From contig MU006234.1 in assembly GCA_010093685.1 (NCBI GenBank), positions 172,182-187,094 on the forward strand: a stretch of DNA of 14,913 nt. Direction: 5' to 3'. A program made the translations under genes and the position numbers. Origin of the DNA: Ophiobolus disseminans (Eukaryota; Ascomycota; Dothideomycetes; Pleosporales; Phaeosphaeriaceae). Shown here piece after piece: positions 6,895-14,913 of this stretch; the first letter of the stretch is position 1, and each line of letters starts with the position of its first letter. Below the pieces are notes generated by a model. The model did not search any database and was not told where the DNA came from. It saw only the letters and a program-made list of their open reading frames with translations.

Positions 6895-7517
6895 GCTAAG
6901 GATCTTTATAAGGCTCTTAGTGTTCTCGAGTTTGTTGTGTAGAAGGCTGAATTGATAATTAAGTAGTGTTCTAATACCTATTAGCTATGAAGCTTAGTGA
7001 GCCCTCCTAGAATAGATCTATCTAGTCTCCTAAGTGTAGTAGGTTCATGCTTAGTTTCCTACTATATGCCTAGCTGCCTAAGGAGGCGGAATAATACTAG
7101 GTTGCATAGGATATCTAGACAGATAGCAATATCATGAAGGATAAGCTTAGTTGTTCTACTCTAATTAGTTAGGAATAGGTCTAGTGAACTATACCCTATA
7201 ATCTAGAGTTAAGAGTTGCCTACCTATATAAAGTCGCTAGGTGTACATAGTCTGTTGTTATAGGTGCGCTCTAGGTTGTTAGTAATGTAGCAGGTTAAGC
7301 CTAAGTCCAGAATAAAGGAGTGTTTCAAACGGTAACCTAAATCGCCACTAACTTAGAATAAAGCCTTAGTAATTGCGGTGATCTGCTGACCTTCTAGTTA
7401 TTGTTGATTGTTATTAGAGATGTTCTACATAATTATTGTCTAGGAGTCTAATCTCTTAACAGTTAGGGTTTAAGACTTAGTTCTGCCTATGTCTCGTAGT
7501 GCTCCTTAAAGAGTAGG
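6895..7517 (-). pseudogene. Copia fragment: gag tail and protease
   Basis: Positions 6895-7283 align without gaps to 14525-14913, which is the protease to GAG-pre-integrase part of the Copia element at the right edge. Differences are almost all transitions. Further right the minus strand continues with the protease start: FILDLGLTCYITNN at about 7285-7315, where the usual active-site Asp-Ser-Gly reads Asp-Leu-Gly (7308-7300), as one C-to-T would give. The fragment is cut at 6894 by the inverted Gypsy LTR and at 7517 by the 3' LTR of Gypsy-2. It is therefore an older Copia copy into which Gypsy-2 inserted. Confidence 0.8.
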
Positions 7518-7902
7518 TGTAAGAGGCTAGGCAGAAGACTGCAGAAAGGTTAGGTTTAACCGTGATGAATTCGATAGAGTCTATCTAGAGCTAGAGAGCA
7601 GGCTATAAGAGGCTAGGCTAAAGACAGCAGGAAGGCTAGGTTAAACAGAGATGAATTCGATAGAGTCTATCTAGAGCTAGAGAGCAGGCTAACTTTATAG
7701 CAGACTGCTAGCTTCTGGAAGTTTCTATATACATTAGCATTTGTCAGCTGTTAGAAGAACATATCTTGTTCTAGCTAGTTCTAGGACATTCTATAACATT
7801 CTAGGACATTCTATAACGTTCTAGGACATCCTATAACGTTCTATAATGTTCTAATAAACCGAAGTGTATTCACTAAGAATAGTAGAGGTCTAACCTCTTA
7901 TA
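7518..7902 (-). repeat. Gypsy-2 3' LTR with internal tandem duplication
   Basis: Same LTR family and orientation as 3228-3526. The minus-strand start reads TATAAGAGG, a G-to-A change from TGTAAGAGG, and the end reads CTCTTACA. The terminal 86-87 bp is present twice in tandem (7518-7603 and about 7604-7690, both including GATGAATTCGATAGAGTC). The internal 20-bp repeats are reduced to about three and heavily C-to-T/G-to-A mutated. A polypurine tract (AGAGAAGAGGGG, minus strand 7917-7906) lies three bases before it, which marks it as a 3' LTR. Confidence 0.85.
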
Positions 7903-7905
7903 TTA

Positions 7906-7917
7906 CCCCTCTTCTCT
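7906..7917 (-). other. Gypsy-2 polypurine tract
   Basis: Minus-strand AGAGAAGAGGGG followed by TAA and then the 3' LTR. This is the usual plus-strand primer position of LTR retrotransposons. Confidence 0.75.
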
Positions 7918-8213
7918 AGTTCTTGTAGGTGTTGTGTATTAGTGTATTAGGAACTATCCTTTATCGCCTCTTCTAAATCCAGCTAGAAGCAACTTAGAGC
8001 GTTGATTGCGGTATAGAGCAGTGAAGGTTTCCTACTTATCTAGAGCAGTGTTGTCTTTAAGATTTTCTGCTAGCCTAAAAGTTGTTAGGGTATATCTAGT
8101 CTATTTAACCTTAAAGAACAGTCTGTTTCTGTAGGTCACTTTAGCTATAATCTATTCCACTTCTAATTCTAGTTCTCTATTAACTAGGATAGGTGCTAGT
8201 TAAGTATCGTTAT
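7918..8213 (-). pseudogene. Gypsy-2 chromodomain, 3' end of pol
   Basis: The minus strand encodes a degraded chromodomain: APILVNRELELEVE, a stop where Glu is usual, IIAKVTYRNRLFFKVK, a stop where the conserved Trp is usual, then TRYTLTTFRLAENL. This identifies the element as a chromovirus, whose integrase chromodomain tethers integration to marked chromatin. The text ends close to the polypurine tract. On its 5' side it is separated from the integrase by the 152-bp LTR insertion at 8214-8365. Confidence 0.75.
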
Positions 8214-8370
8214 TGTAAGGCGCACGCGCGCACGTGAGGCAAAGCCTCGTGCGTCGGCTGCGGCCTGTACGATATATACTGTTCTGCACACCATAATCAA
8301 TGTTCATTAATTATACATACCTTTTTGGCTGCATAGCGCAGCGGGTGCAGACCTGCGTCCTGACAGTTAT
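8209..8370. other. target-site duplication GTTAT around solo LTR
   Basis: Perfect direct 5-bp repeat at 8209-8213 and 8366-8370. A 6-bp reading (GTTATT) is also possible, which would shift the insert boundary by one base. Confidence 0.75.
8214..8365 (+). mobile_element. 152-bp solo LTR (or mini-LTR element) with GTTAT target duplication
   Basis: A 152-bp insert begins TGTAAGGCGCA and ends TGCGTCCTGACA, giving TG...CA ends that are imperfectly inverted. It is flanked by GTTAT on both sides (8209-8213 and 8366-8370). Taking it out leaves a continuous Gypsy frame between integrase and chromodomain, so the insertion is certain. It is CpG-rich at the left (8221-8272) and unlike the surrounding RIP-mutated DNA. 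It carries a GC hairpin (GCACGTGAGGC, AAA, GCCTCGTGC) and a TATA-like GATATATACTG. The 5-bp duplication and TG/CA ends are typical of an LTR element. The strand is arbitrary. It is too short to encode anything. Confidence 0.75.
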
Positions 8371-9700
8371 TAGGCTAGCTAGGGAAGAGATCTAAGAAGG
8401 CTAGCCTTAGGCGGTTAATATAGAAGACATTGTAGATGCCTAGTAGTGTGTTAAGCCTAACTAAGTGTAGGCTAATAACCTTAATAACTGTGTATTTAGC
8501 ATTTTTCTAGTTAAGTTTCTTGTTTAGTCTTCTATTTAACAGTTGCTTTCTATAGGAGAGCTAGACTTTGTTATTCACTTGCAGTGTAGGAGGCTTATGC
8601 CTATGCTTATTTGCCTAACGCTCCTACTCTTACTATGCTTTAGCTATTGTAGTTTGTGCTATATTAAAAGCATGCTTAAGCTTCTTAATAATTGCCTTTG
8701 CCTTATTATAATTAGGTCGCAGATATGCTTTTAGCTCTTCTTAGTTTAGTCCTTAAGAGATGTCTAGTTAGATAGGGTCAACATTATAGCTATGTTAAAG
8801 GAAGAAGGGTAAGACCCTTGTTAACCTTGCTTTGCGTCCTTTAATAGCAATTAAGGCTATTAGGAGAAGGTCTACCTAATTGCTCTGTCCCTACCTAATA
8901 AAGGCGCGGAGATAGGCTTTAATAATACTATTTATCCTCTTAGTAGATCTATTAGTCTGTAGATACTATGCTGTAGATAAGCGGCGTATAACATTTATTA
9001 TCTTAGTTAGGATAGCCTAGAAATAACTAGTAAACTGGGTACTACGGTCGGAGACAATAGCATTAGGTAGCTAGTAGTAGGCAACTACATACTGCAGGAA
9101 ATTGTAAGCAACTATTTCTGCTCTAGTGTCTTTTAAGGGAATAAGAATAACATTCTTGCTTAACTAATCTGTAACAACAAGAAGTGTTGTACAGCTATTG
9201 CTTTCTAGCAGTTCTTTAATAAAGTCTATTAAGATCTCTTTCTAGATGCGTTTAGAGAGTAGCAGTAGTTTTAAGAAGCCTTGCAACCTATCTCTCTAGG
9301 GCTTAACGCGTCTATAGATATTACAATTACGGACAAAGCGGCGTATATTATCGTATATGCTAGGCTAGAAGTAGTCTCTTGCTAGTATCTTGTATATTCC
9401 TTCTCTTTCTAGATGTCTAGTAGCTAGTGATACATAGATTTCAAAGATAAGCCTAGTGCGCAAAGGCTTAGAATTAGGCACCTATTTCCTGTTGCGGAAG
9501 TAGAGTACTAAGTTGTTGTCTGCATAACACTCTAATATTAAGGCCTTTAGTCTAAGGTGTGCTAGAAAGCGGCGTTCTCTATCTAAGACAGACTAGCGTG
9601 CTGTGCAATAGGTTTAGTCTTTCTTTACGCCTTATTTCTAGAGTTGCTCTAGGGCAGCAGGCTCTATAGGTTTAATCTAGGTAGGAAAGGCATAAGTTAG
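8371..9700 (-). pseudogene. Gypsy-2 integrase
   Basis: Minus-strand integrase core. The first catalytic block reads ILIDFIKELLES (about 9205-9240). The second block reads NAIVSDRSTQFTS with its Asp intact (codon 9049-9047). The third reads STKRINS, where Lys (codon 8941-8939) replaces the catalytic Glu, as G-to-A gives. Downstream are AYLRAFI, VDLLLIALIAIKGRKA, and IYNVFYINRLRLAFLD, the run-up to the chromodomain. Many TAG stops interrupt. Integrase would insert element cDNA; this one lacks the Glu of the DDE triad. The N-terminal boundary with RNase H is approximate. Confidence 0.8.
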
Positions 9701-10240
9701 CAGAATTATGCTAGTGAAGGAAATGACAGCATCTATAGAGTCCACTATCTCTTCTTTAGCAGTAGTAGACTTAAGAAGCTGTTAGTACTAGTGCTTAAGG
9801 CGTGCATCTTCTGCATCTGCAGGTAGGTCTTGTTCCCTTCTTGAAAGAGCATCTACTCTCTTATTTAGCTTTCTAGGCCGATATTACAGCGTGATGTTGT
9901 AGCGTTCTAAGAGAATAGACTATCTAATTTGCCTTTTATTAAGCATCCTAGGTTTAGTAAAGTACTCTAGGTTCTTGTAGTTAGTGAGGACAGTGAACTT
10001 CTCTATAATCTAGAGTTTAGAATCCTATTCTTCTAGGCAGCGTATAATAGCTAGCATTTCCTTATTATGGATTTTATAGTTGCATTTATAGAGGTTATTC
10101 TTGCGTAAAAAGTAGGCGCAGGGCCTAAGTATTCCCTTGTTATCATACTAAGAGAGGATACTACCTATAGCATAGCTAGAGGAGTCTGTTTTAACTACTG
10201 TTTTCTAGTCTAGATAGAAATGCGCTAGGATAGGCTTACT
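9701..10240 (-). pseudogene. Gypsy-2 RNase H
   Basis: RNase H of the Gypsy type on the minus strand. It carries VVKTDSSSYAIGSILS (about 10155-10205, first catalytic Asp present), then GILRPCAYFLRKNN and CNYKIHNKEMLAII (about 10040-10080). In the last motif, residues expected to be Glu and Asp read Lys and Asn. It degrades the RNA strand during reverse transcription. It lies between the RT and integrase in the usual pol order. Boundaries are approximate. Confidence 0.75.
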
Positions 10241-11294
10241 AACAAAGACATCCTTAAGCTTATTAAAGGCTTCTTGCTCTTGCTGTGTCTAGCGCTAGCT
10301 AACGTCCCTAGTAAGCTAGGTAAGAGGTGCTGCAATGTTAGCAAAGTCCTAAATAAAGCGCTAGTAGAAGTTAGCAAACCCTAGGAAACTGCGGACTCCT
10401 TTTAATAATATAGGGGCTTTCTAGTTAGTAATAGCTTTAATCTTCTTAGGGTCTATGCACAGTCCTTTTTCTGCATCAATAATAAAGCCTAGATACTTAG
10501 TAGTCTTGACTTTAAATTCGCATTTGTTAATATCTAGTTAAAGGCCAGCATCCTTAAGAGCGTCTAGGACTTTGTTAACATAGGTGCGGTGTTCTTAAAG
10601 TAAGCTATTAGTGTATATAAGGACGTTATCTAGAAAGCGACGTAAAACCTAGTTAATGTAGCGCTAAAAGGTGCTAGGAGAGCTAACTATGCTAAAAGGA
10701 GTAACAAGCTATTTATAGAGTCTAAAGCGGGTTTAGAAAGCAGTAAGCTATTTATCTCCTTCTTAAATGCGTATCTTATAAAAGACTGCAATAACATCTA
10801 GTTTAGTATACTACTTAGCCTTGCAGATGTTGTTTAATGTCTTATAGATAAGAGGCAGAGGGTATCTATTCTTCTTAGTAATAGCATTAAGGGCGTAGTA
10901 ATCAATGCATATACGTAGGCCTCCTCCTAGTCTCTTTGCAAAGAGAACTAGGGCTGCAGCAGAAGAGCTGCTAACTCTAATAAATCCCTTGTCTAGTAGT
11001 GATGTAAGTTCTTTACGGAGCACTAGTAACTCATCTCTAGACATATTGTAGAGAGGGCCCTATAGTATTTGCGGACTCTTCCTATCTTCTTTAATAAGCT
11101 TAATATAGTAGTCTACTCTAGGGTAGTGTAGAGGGAGCTTAGCAGCTTAGTTTAGATTAAAGACTAGCAGCTAGTGGCAGTAGCTTAGTAGTAGGAGGTC
11201 TTTAATCTGCTCTAAGCTCAATTGTGCTTTAGGAGCTAAAGCCTTCTAGATGTCTGCTATAGAGGCAGCAAATACACTAACGGACTTATCTTTC
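10241..11294 (-). pseudogene. Gypsy-2 reverse transcriptase, interrupted by Copia
   Basis: RT of the same family as Gypsy-1. An open frame at 10811-11044 reads MSRDELLVLRKEL, KGFIRVSSSSAA, LRICIDYYALNAI and RYPLPLIYKTLNNI. The active-site box, normally Tyr-x-Asp-Asp, reads FLDNVLIYT, with Asn at codon 10627-10625 in place of the second Asp. Upstream of RT the linker (IQKALAPKA-like text) breaks off at 11294, where the Copia 3' LTR starts. In Gypsy-1 the same text continues past that point (about 1395 onward), which fixes the insertion site. The gag of Gypsy-2 must lie beyond the window. Confidence 0.85.
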
Positions 11295-11491
11295 TGTTAG
11301 ATTTGATAAGGTATTGAGACCTGATAATAGATAAGATGAATTGATAATAATGTGTTCTATTGTCTTGTTCTCTAGTTAAGTGCGGAGTTTAACTAGGTGT
11401 CAGATCTAGTACTAGTGTGCTAAGGCGCTTGTGCTAGCCCCTCCTGTTTCTTTTAGTGTTAGTAGCCTTACAGCACCCCTAATATCTAACA
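11295..11491 (-). repeat. Copia 3' LTR
   Basis: This 197-bp copy of the LTR at 422-621 has TGTTAGAT ... ATCTAACA ends. A polypurine tract abuts it on the element side. It lies at the 3' end of the Copia pol on the minus strand, so it is the 3' LTR. Its outer neighbour is Gypsy-2 sequence ending CTTTC. Confidence 0.9.
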
Positions 11492-11500
11492 CACCCTCTT
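11492..11500 (-). other. Copia polypurine tract
   Basis: Minus-strand AAGAGGGTG directly before the LTR start TGTTAGAT. Confidence 0.75.
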
Positions 11501-12150
11501 AGCTTAGATGTATTTGCAAGCTAGTAACCTTAGGTGATAATAAGGTCCTTAAGTTTTGCTTAAAGTTCTTCTAATAGTGCCTTCTTAGTCACCTTGTGTA
11601 GTAATACCTTGACTGATCTAACTTAATAAAGGAAATTTAGCTACTTGTTGCCTGGCAACACCTTAGTGAAGCTATCCGCTATTATTTCCGATAATTAAAT
11701 GTATTCTACAGTAATCTTTCCACTTGCAACCTCCTATCTTATCTAGTAGTTGTAGATGTCTACATGCCTAAGCTTTGTTTAAAGCTTTAATCTCTCTTTT
11801 GTAACTAGTCTAATAGTCTGCATGTTGTCGCAATGAATTGTGATTGTATTAGATAGAAGCTAGATTTAGAGCTCTTTGAGTAGGCGTGATGTGAAGAGAG
11901 CTTCCTTAGCTACTTAGGATAGAGCTAGGAGTTCTGCCTTAGTGGTGGATGTAGTGACAGTGTCTTGCTTGCTAGCTCTCTAGGCAATAAGGCTATTAAA
12001 GAGCTTAATTGCATAGCCTTAAGAGCTTTTCCTGTCTTGTGTGTTGTCTGCAAATAATGCATTACTAGCTACTTAAAGAGTGTCTCCTTCTCTAAGCTGA
12101 AGTGCTAGCCACCTTGTGTCTAATAGGTATAGAAGGACGCGGTCTGCGGC
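11501..12150 (-). pseudogene. Copia RNase H
   Basis: The minus strand encodes a Ty1/Copia RNase H: ALFADNTQDRKSS, GYAIKLFNSLIAWRASKQDTV, TTSTTKAELLAL and VAKEALFTSRLLKEL at about 11870-12090. Lys sits before AELLAL where Glu is usual, and TAG stops interrupt. It is the last pol domain before the polypurine tract, as expected for Copia. Confidence 0.85.
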
Positions 12151-13250
12151 ATCGTAATGCTCTTAGAAGGGGTTTAAGAGGAAGCGTGCTAAGCGTGAGG
12201 TAGCAAAAGCAATGTCTAGTCTAGTGGTAACTGCAGCAAAGAGTAGTAACCCAATTTTGCGTTAGTATCTGTTGATCTCAGCAGGTGTTAACAGTAAGTT
12301 TGAGGGCTTAAGTTTAATAGAACTTATAGGTGTATTATAGCGTAGCTCATGCTTGTCTACTAGCCTATGGATTTTGTCTACATAGGCAGCTTGTAAGAGA
12401 TAGATAAGTTCTCCTATCCTATCTCTAATCACCTCTACTCCTAGGAACTACTAGAGATCTTCTCCTCTAGTTATAGTATACTTGTCCTGTAGGAGTTAGA
12501 TAGCTTGTTGTGCTTTCTTAGTCTTGTGTTTAGCATAGGCTAGGATAATGTTATCTACATAAAAGAAGATAATAATGCTGTTCTTAATTATGCAGCAAGG
12601 CTCGTAAGGGACGCGTGTAAAGCTAAGGTCTTTAAGGGTTATTGTAAACTCCTTCTGCTAGAGCATAGGTAAGATGCGCAATCTATACAAGGCCTTCTAA
12701 ACCTTAAGGATAATACCTGTCTTCTAGTATCCTTTAGGCATCCTTATGTAGATTTCCCTGTCTATAGTAGCATAAACAAATGCGTTTGTAATGTTATATT
12801 GCTTGAGTTCTAGGTTGTGCTTAGCTGCAATTGCTATAAGCATGCGAAATAATCTGCTAGCTAGGGTAGCTGCATAGGTGTCTTAGGAAGAGATCTATCT
12901 CTGTTAGTCTTCTCTAACTACAAGGCGCGCCTTGCACTTAATAAATTAATAATCCTTGTTAAACTTATAGGTGTATACCCACATGCAGTCCAGGACCTAG
13001 TAACCTGTTAGTCTAATTAAGGCATAGGATACTTCTCTCTATGATTCTATCTTTTGATGGCTTGCTAAATAGTCGCGTTCTGCTTCTTTAAACAGCTCTC
13101 CTATTAGGTGTTCTTTAAGCTTAGTCTTATAAGTTAGTAGAGGTGGGAGCTGACTGCGGTGTAGCTTGATGCCTAAGGCAAGCAGCCTCTTTACCTTAGC
13201 CTTGTCAACTACTTCTCCTTTATATTAACTAACATGTCCAGCCTAAGTTC
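12151..13250 (-). pseudogene. Copia reverse transcriptase
   Basis: The minus strand carries the Copia RT. Its active-site box reads FFYVDNIILA, with YVDN at 12561-12550 instead of Tyr-Val-Asp-Asp, so the second catalytic Asp is replaced by Asn through a G-to-A change. The RT lies between the integrase (higher coordinates) and RNase H (lower), the Copia order, in contrast to the Gypsy order seen at 8371-11294. Frequent TAG/TAA codons leave no long open frame. The N-terminal boundary is approximate. Confidence 0.75.
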
Positions 13251-14460
13251 CTGCTATAAAGGCAGCTGCCTATAGAACAGTCTTAGATAAGCATAACTGC
13301 GTCAATCCTGTTGCCTTGCTTAGGGTTAATAATGTAGCTAGCAATGCAGCAGGTAGTAGTAGTGATAGTGGAGGTGTTGGGTATATGCCTATAATCTTTC
13401 TCTCTATAATTTTCCTCTCTTAGTAATAGCTAGGTGGATTAGTCTCTTCTTAAGCTATTAAGTCTTCAGTGGTGTTATCTTCAAAGAATAATTTAACCTC
13501 TAGATTAGTTAGTAGTGTTAGAAGCTCTATAGTCTTAACATAGGTTGCAATCTCTTCTAGTGTGCTGTGCATAAGGTTGTCTATTAGGTTCTTAGTCTTG
13601 CTATTAAATACTAAGTGCTTATTAAACACAACATCGCGTGTGCTAATAACCTTAGCTATAGATAGTATCTAGATGCGATAGATGTTAGATGATCTGTATC
13701 TAACTAGGTAGCCAACCTAAGCCTTTAGGTCTAGGCGTTAGAGGCGTAATTTCCCTCTGTAAGTATCATTAGTTATTGCAAAGGACTTGCATCTATATGC
13801 TTTAAGATAAGTGAGGTTTAGTTTGCGGAGTTTGGTAACAATTCTATTAGAGAAAGCAATCCTAGTAAAGAAGGTCTTATATAGTGTCTTCTAGTTGTTA
13901 GTGTAATTTAGCGTTCTGTTGTAAAGGTAAACTGCTACTCTAGTGATCTTAGGCCACAGCTCCTAGGAGAGGTTGGTATCTAATCTCATAGCGCGTGCCT
14001 TCTCCTTGTTTACACCCCCTAAGCGTTCAGCACCTCTATTCTAGGCTTGAGTATTAGGAGCTAAAGGCTTAATAATAATCCCTTTGGAGTTAAGCCAGCG
14101 CTAAACTTGTAGTTTAACAGTAGTGATCTCATTATCTGCTTTAATGATCTTAATAGTGATGTTGAAATAGATCCTAAGAAAGGTAAAGAAGATCCTGAGT
14201 TTGTTAATAATAGAATTAGCAGGTCTATTGTCTGTGAAGTACATGTCCTATTAGAGTCTAGAGAACCTGCAGGTAATAAGCATTTAACTCTTCTCCTTAG
14301 TAATGCTCTAGTCCTTATAGGAGTAGAAGTTAATAGCTAGTCTTTCTTCTAGTCCTAGGTCATTGTTGCGTGGTGTGCGGCGTATTTAACGCTTAGCTTT
14401 GGCTTTGCTACATAAGTTGCACTTAACTATAGTAATGCCTTTAATACGCACCCCCTTAGC
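13251..14460 (-). pseudogene. Copia integrase
   Basis: The N-terminal side has the Cys pair CNLC followed by SKAKAKR and RRTPRN (about 14385-14450). The first catalytic block reads ERLAINFYSYKD, with Asn at codon 14331-14329 where the catalytic Asp is usual. MLITCRFSRL and YFTDNRP follow near 14220-14290. Stops are frequent. The C-terminal portion down to the RT is poorly conserved and I could not mark the remaining catalytic residues with confidence. Confidence 0.75.
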
Positions 14461-14913
14461 TTGCTGAACAAGGTGCTTAATAGCTACTAGGCCTAGATAG
14501 CCTAAGCGCTTGTGCTAGGTAATAGCTAAGAATCTTTATAGTGCTCTTAGTGTTCTTAAGTTTGTTGTATAGAAGGCCGAGTTGATAGTTAAGTAGTGTT
14601 CTAACACCTATTGGCTATAAAGCTTAGTGAGCCTTCCTAGGATAGATCTATCTAGTCTCCTAAGTGTAGTGGGTTCATGCTTAGTTTCCTACTATATGCC
14701 TAGCTGCCTAAGGAGGCGGAATGATACTAGGTTGCATAGAATGTCTAGACAGATAGCAATATCATAAAGGATAAGCTTAGTTGTTCTGCCCTAATTAGTT
14801 AGGAGTAGGTCTAGTGAACTATATCCTGTAATCTAGAGTTAAGAGTTGCCTGCCTATATAAAGTCGCTAGGTGTACATAGTCTGTTGTTATAGGTGCGCT
14901 CTAGGTTGTTAGT
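14461..14913 (-). pseudogene. Copia GAG-pre-integrase and protease tail, runs off window
   Basis: HKRLGYLGLVAIKHLVQQA (about 14460-14520) is the GAG-pre-integrase His-Cys region preceding the integrase. Further 5' on the minus strand come LILYDIAICLDILCNLVSF and RLLRQLGI (about 14690-14760) from the protease C-terminal half. Positions 14525-14913 match 6895-7283 without gaps. The element continues beyond the window, so its gag and 5' LTR are not seen. Confidence 0.75.

Noticed and set aside
8335..8352. tRNA gene or SINE head
   Set aside because: TAGCGCAGCGGG matches the tRNA A-box consensus, but there is no B box, no anticodon arm with T33, and the match lies at the wrong end of an insert better explained as an LTR.
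8543..8734. Plus-strand 63-residue Leu/Cys-rich ORF
   Set aside because: It lies antisense to Gypsy-2 integrase; its hydrophobic look comes from TA-rich RIP-mutated sequence.

Overview
This window looks like a chromosome segment of a filamentous ascomycete, probably a dothideomycete (Pleosporales-like; this rank is inferred from the retroelement proteins and was not tested). Most of it is AT-rich, stop-ridden retrotransposon sequence. Stops fall where CAG, CAA or TGG codons are expected, and differences between repeat copies are mostly C-to-T and G-to-A. That is the signature of repeat-induced point mutation (RIP). A roughly 3-kb island of ordinary base composition (about 3527-6515) holds the only non-transposon genes; both lie on the minus strand and both appear to have short fungal introns.

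Left repeat block (1-3526), all minus strand and apparently nested: the 5' LTR and gag of a Copia element (1-621), a LINE endonuclease fragment (622 to about 963), then the 5' half of a Gypsy element (RT, protease, gag with zinc knuckle, leader with a minisatellite, 5' LTR at 3228-3526).

Island (3527-6515): a HET-S-like gene (3665-4592) and a gene for a four-helix membrane protein of about 253 residues (4915-5726, one 50-nt intron). The HET-S-like gene is the most interesting object here. A long intact reading frame covers the HeLo domain of the fungal cell-death/prion family. The hydrophobic N-terminal segment sits just upstream in another frame, separated by a 4-bp tandem duplication. A previously hidden C-terminal prion-forming (amyloid) segment follows a candidate 52-nt intron and is broken by stops and a 1-nt frame change. 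Counted end to end it gives about 290 codons, close to the 289 of Podospora HET-S.

Right repeat block (6516-14913): an inverted, almost un-mutated copy of the Gypsy LTR (6516-6894) closes the island. It is followed by a Copia fragment (6895-7517), then a Gypsy chromovirus running minus strand from its 3' LTR (7518-7902) through chromodomain, integrase, RNase H and RT to 11294. A 152-bp solo LTR with a 5-bp target duplication sits between its integrase and chromodomain. A second Copia element interrupts the Gypsy RT upstream region: its 3' LTR is 11295-11491, and its RNase H, RT, integrase and protease regions run to the window edge.

The island is therefore a gene pocket between RIP-mutated elements, bracketed by inverted LTRs of one family. 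The lesions in the HET-S-like gene nearest the left LTR look like RIP spreading into adjacent single-copy DNA.
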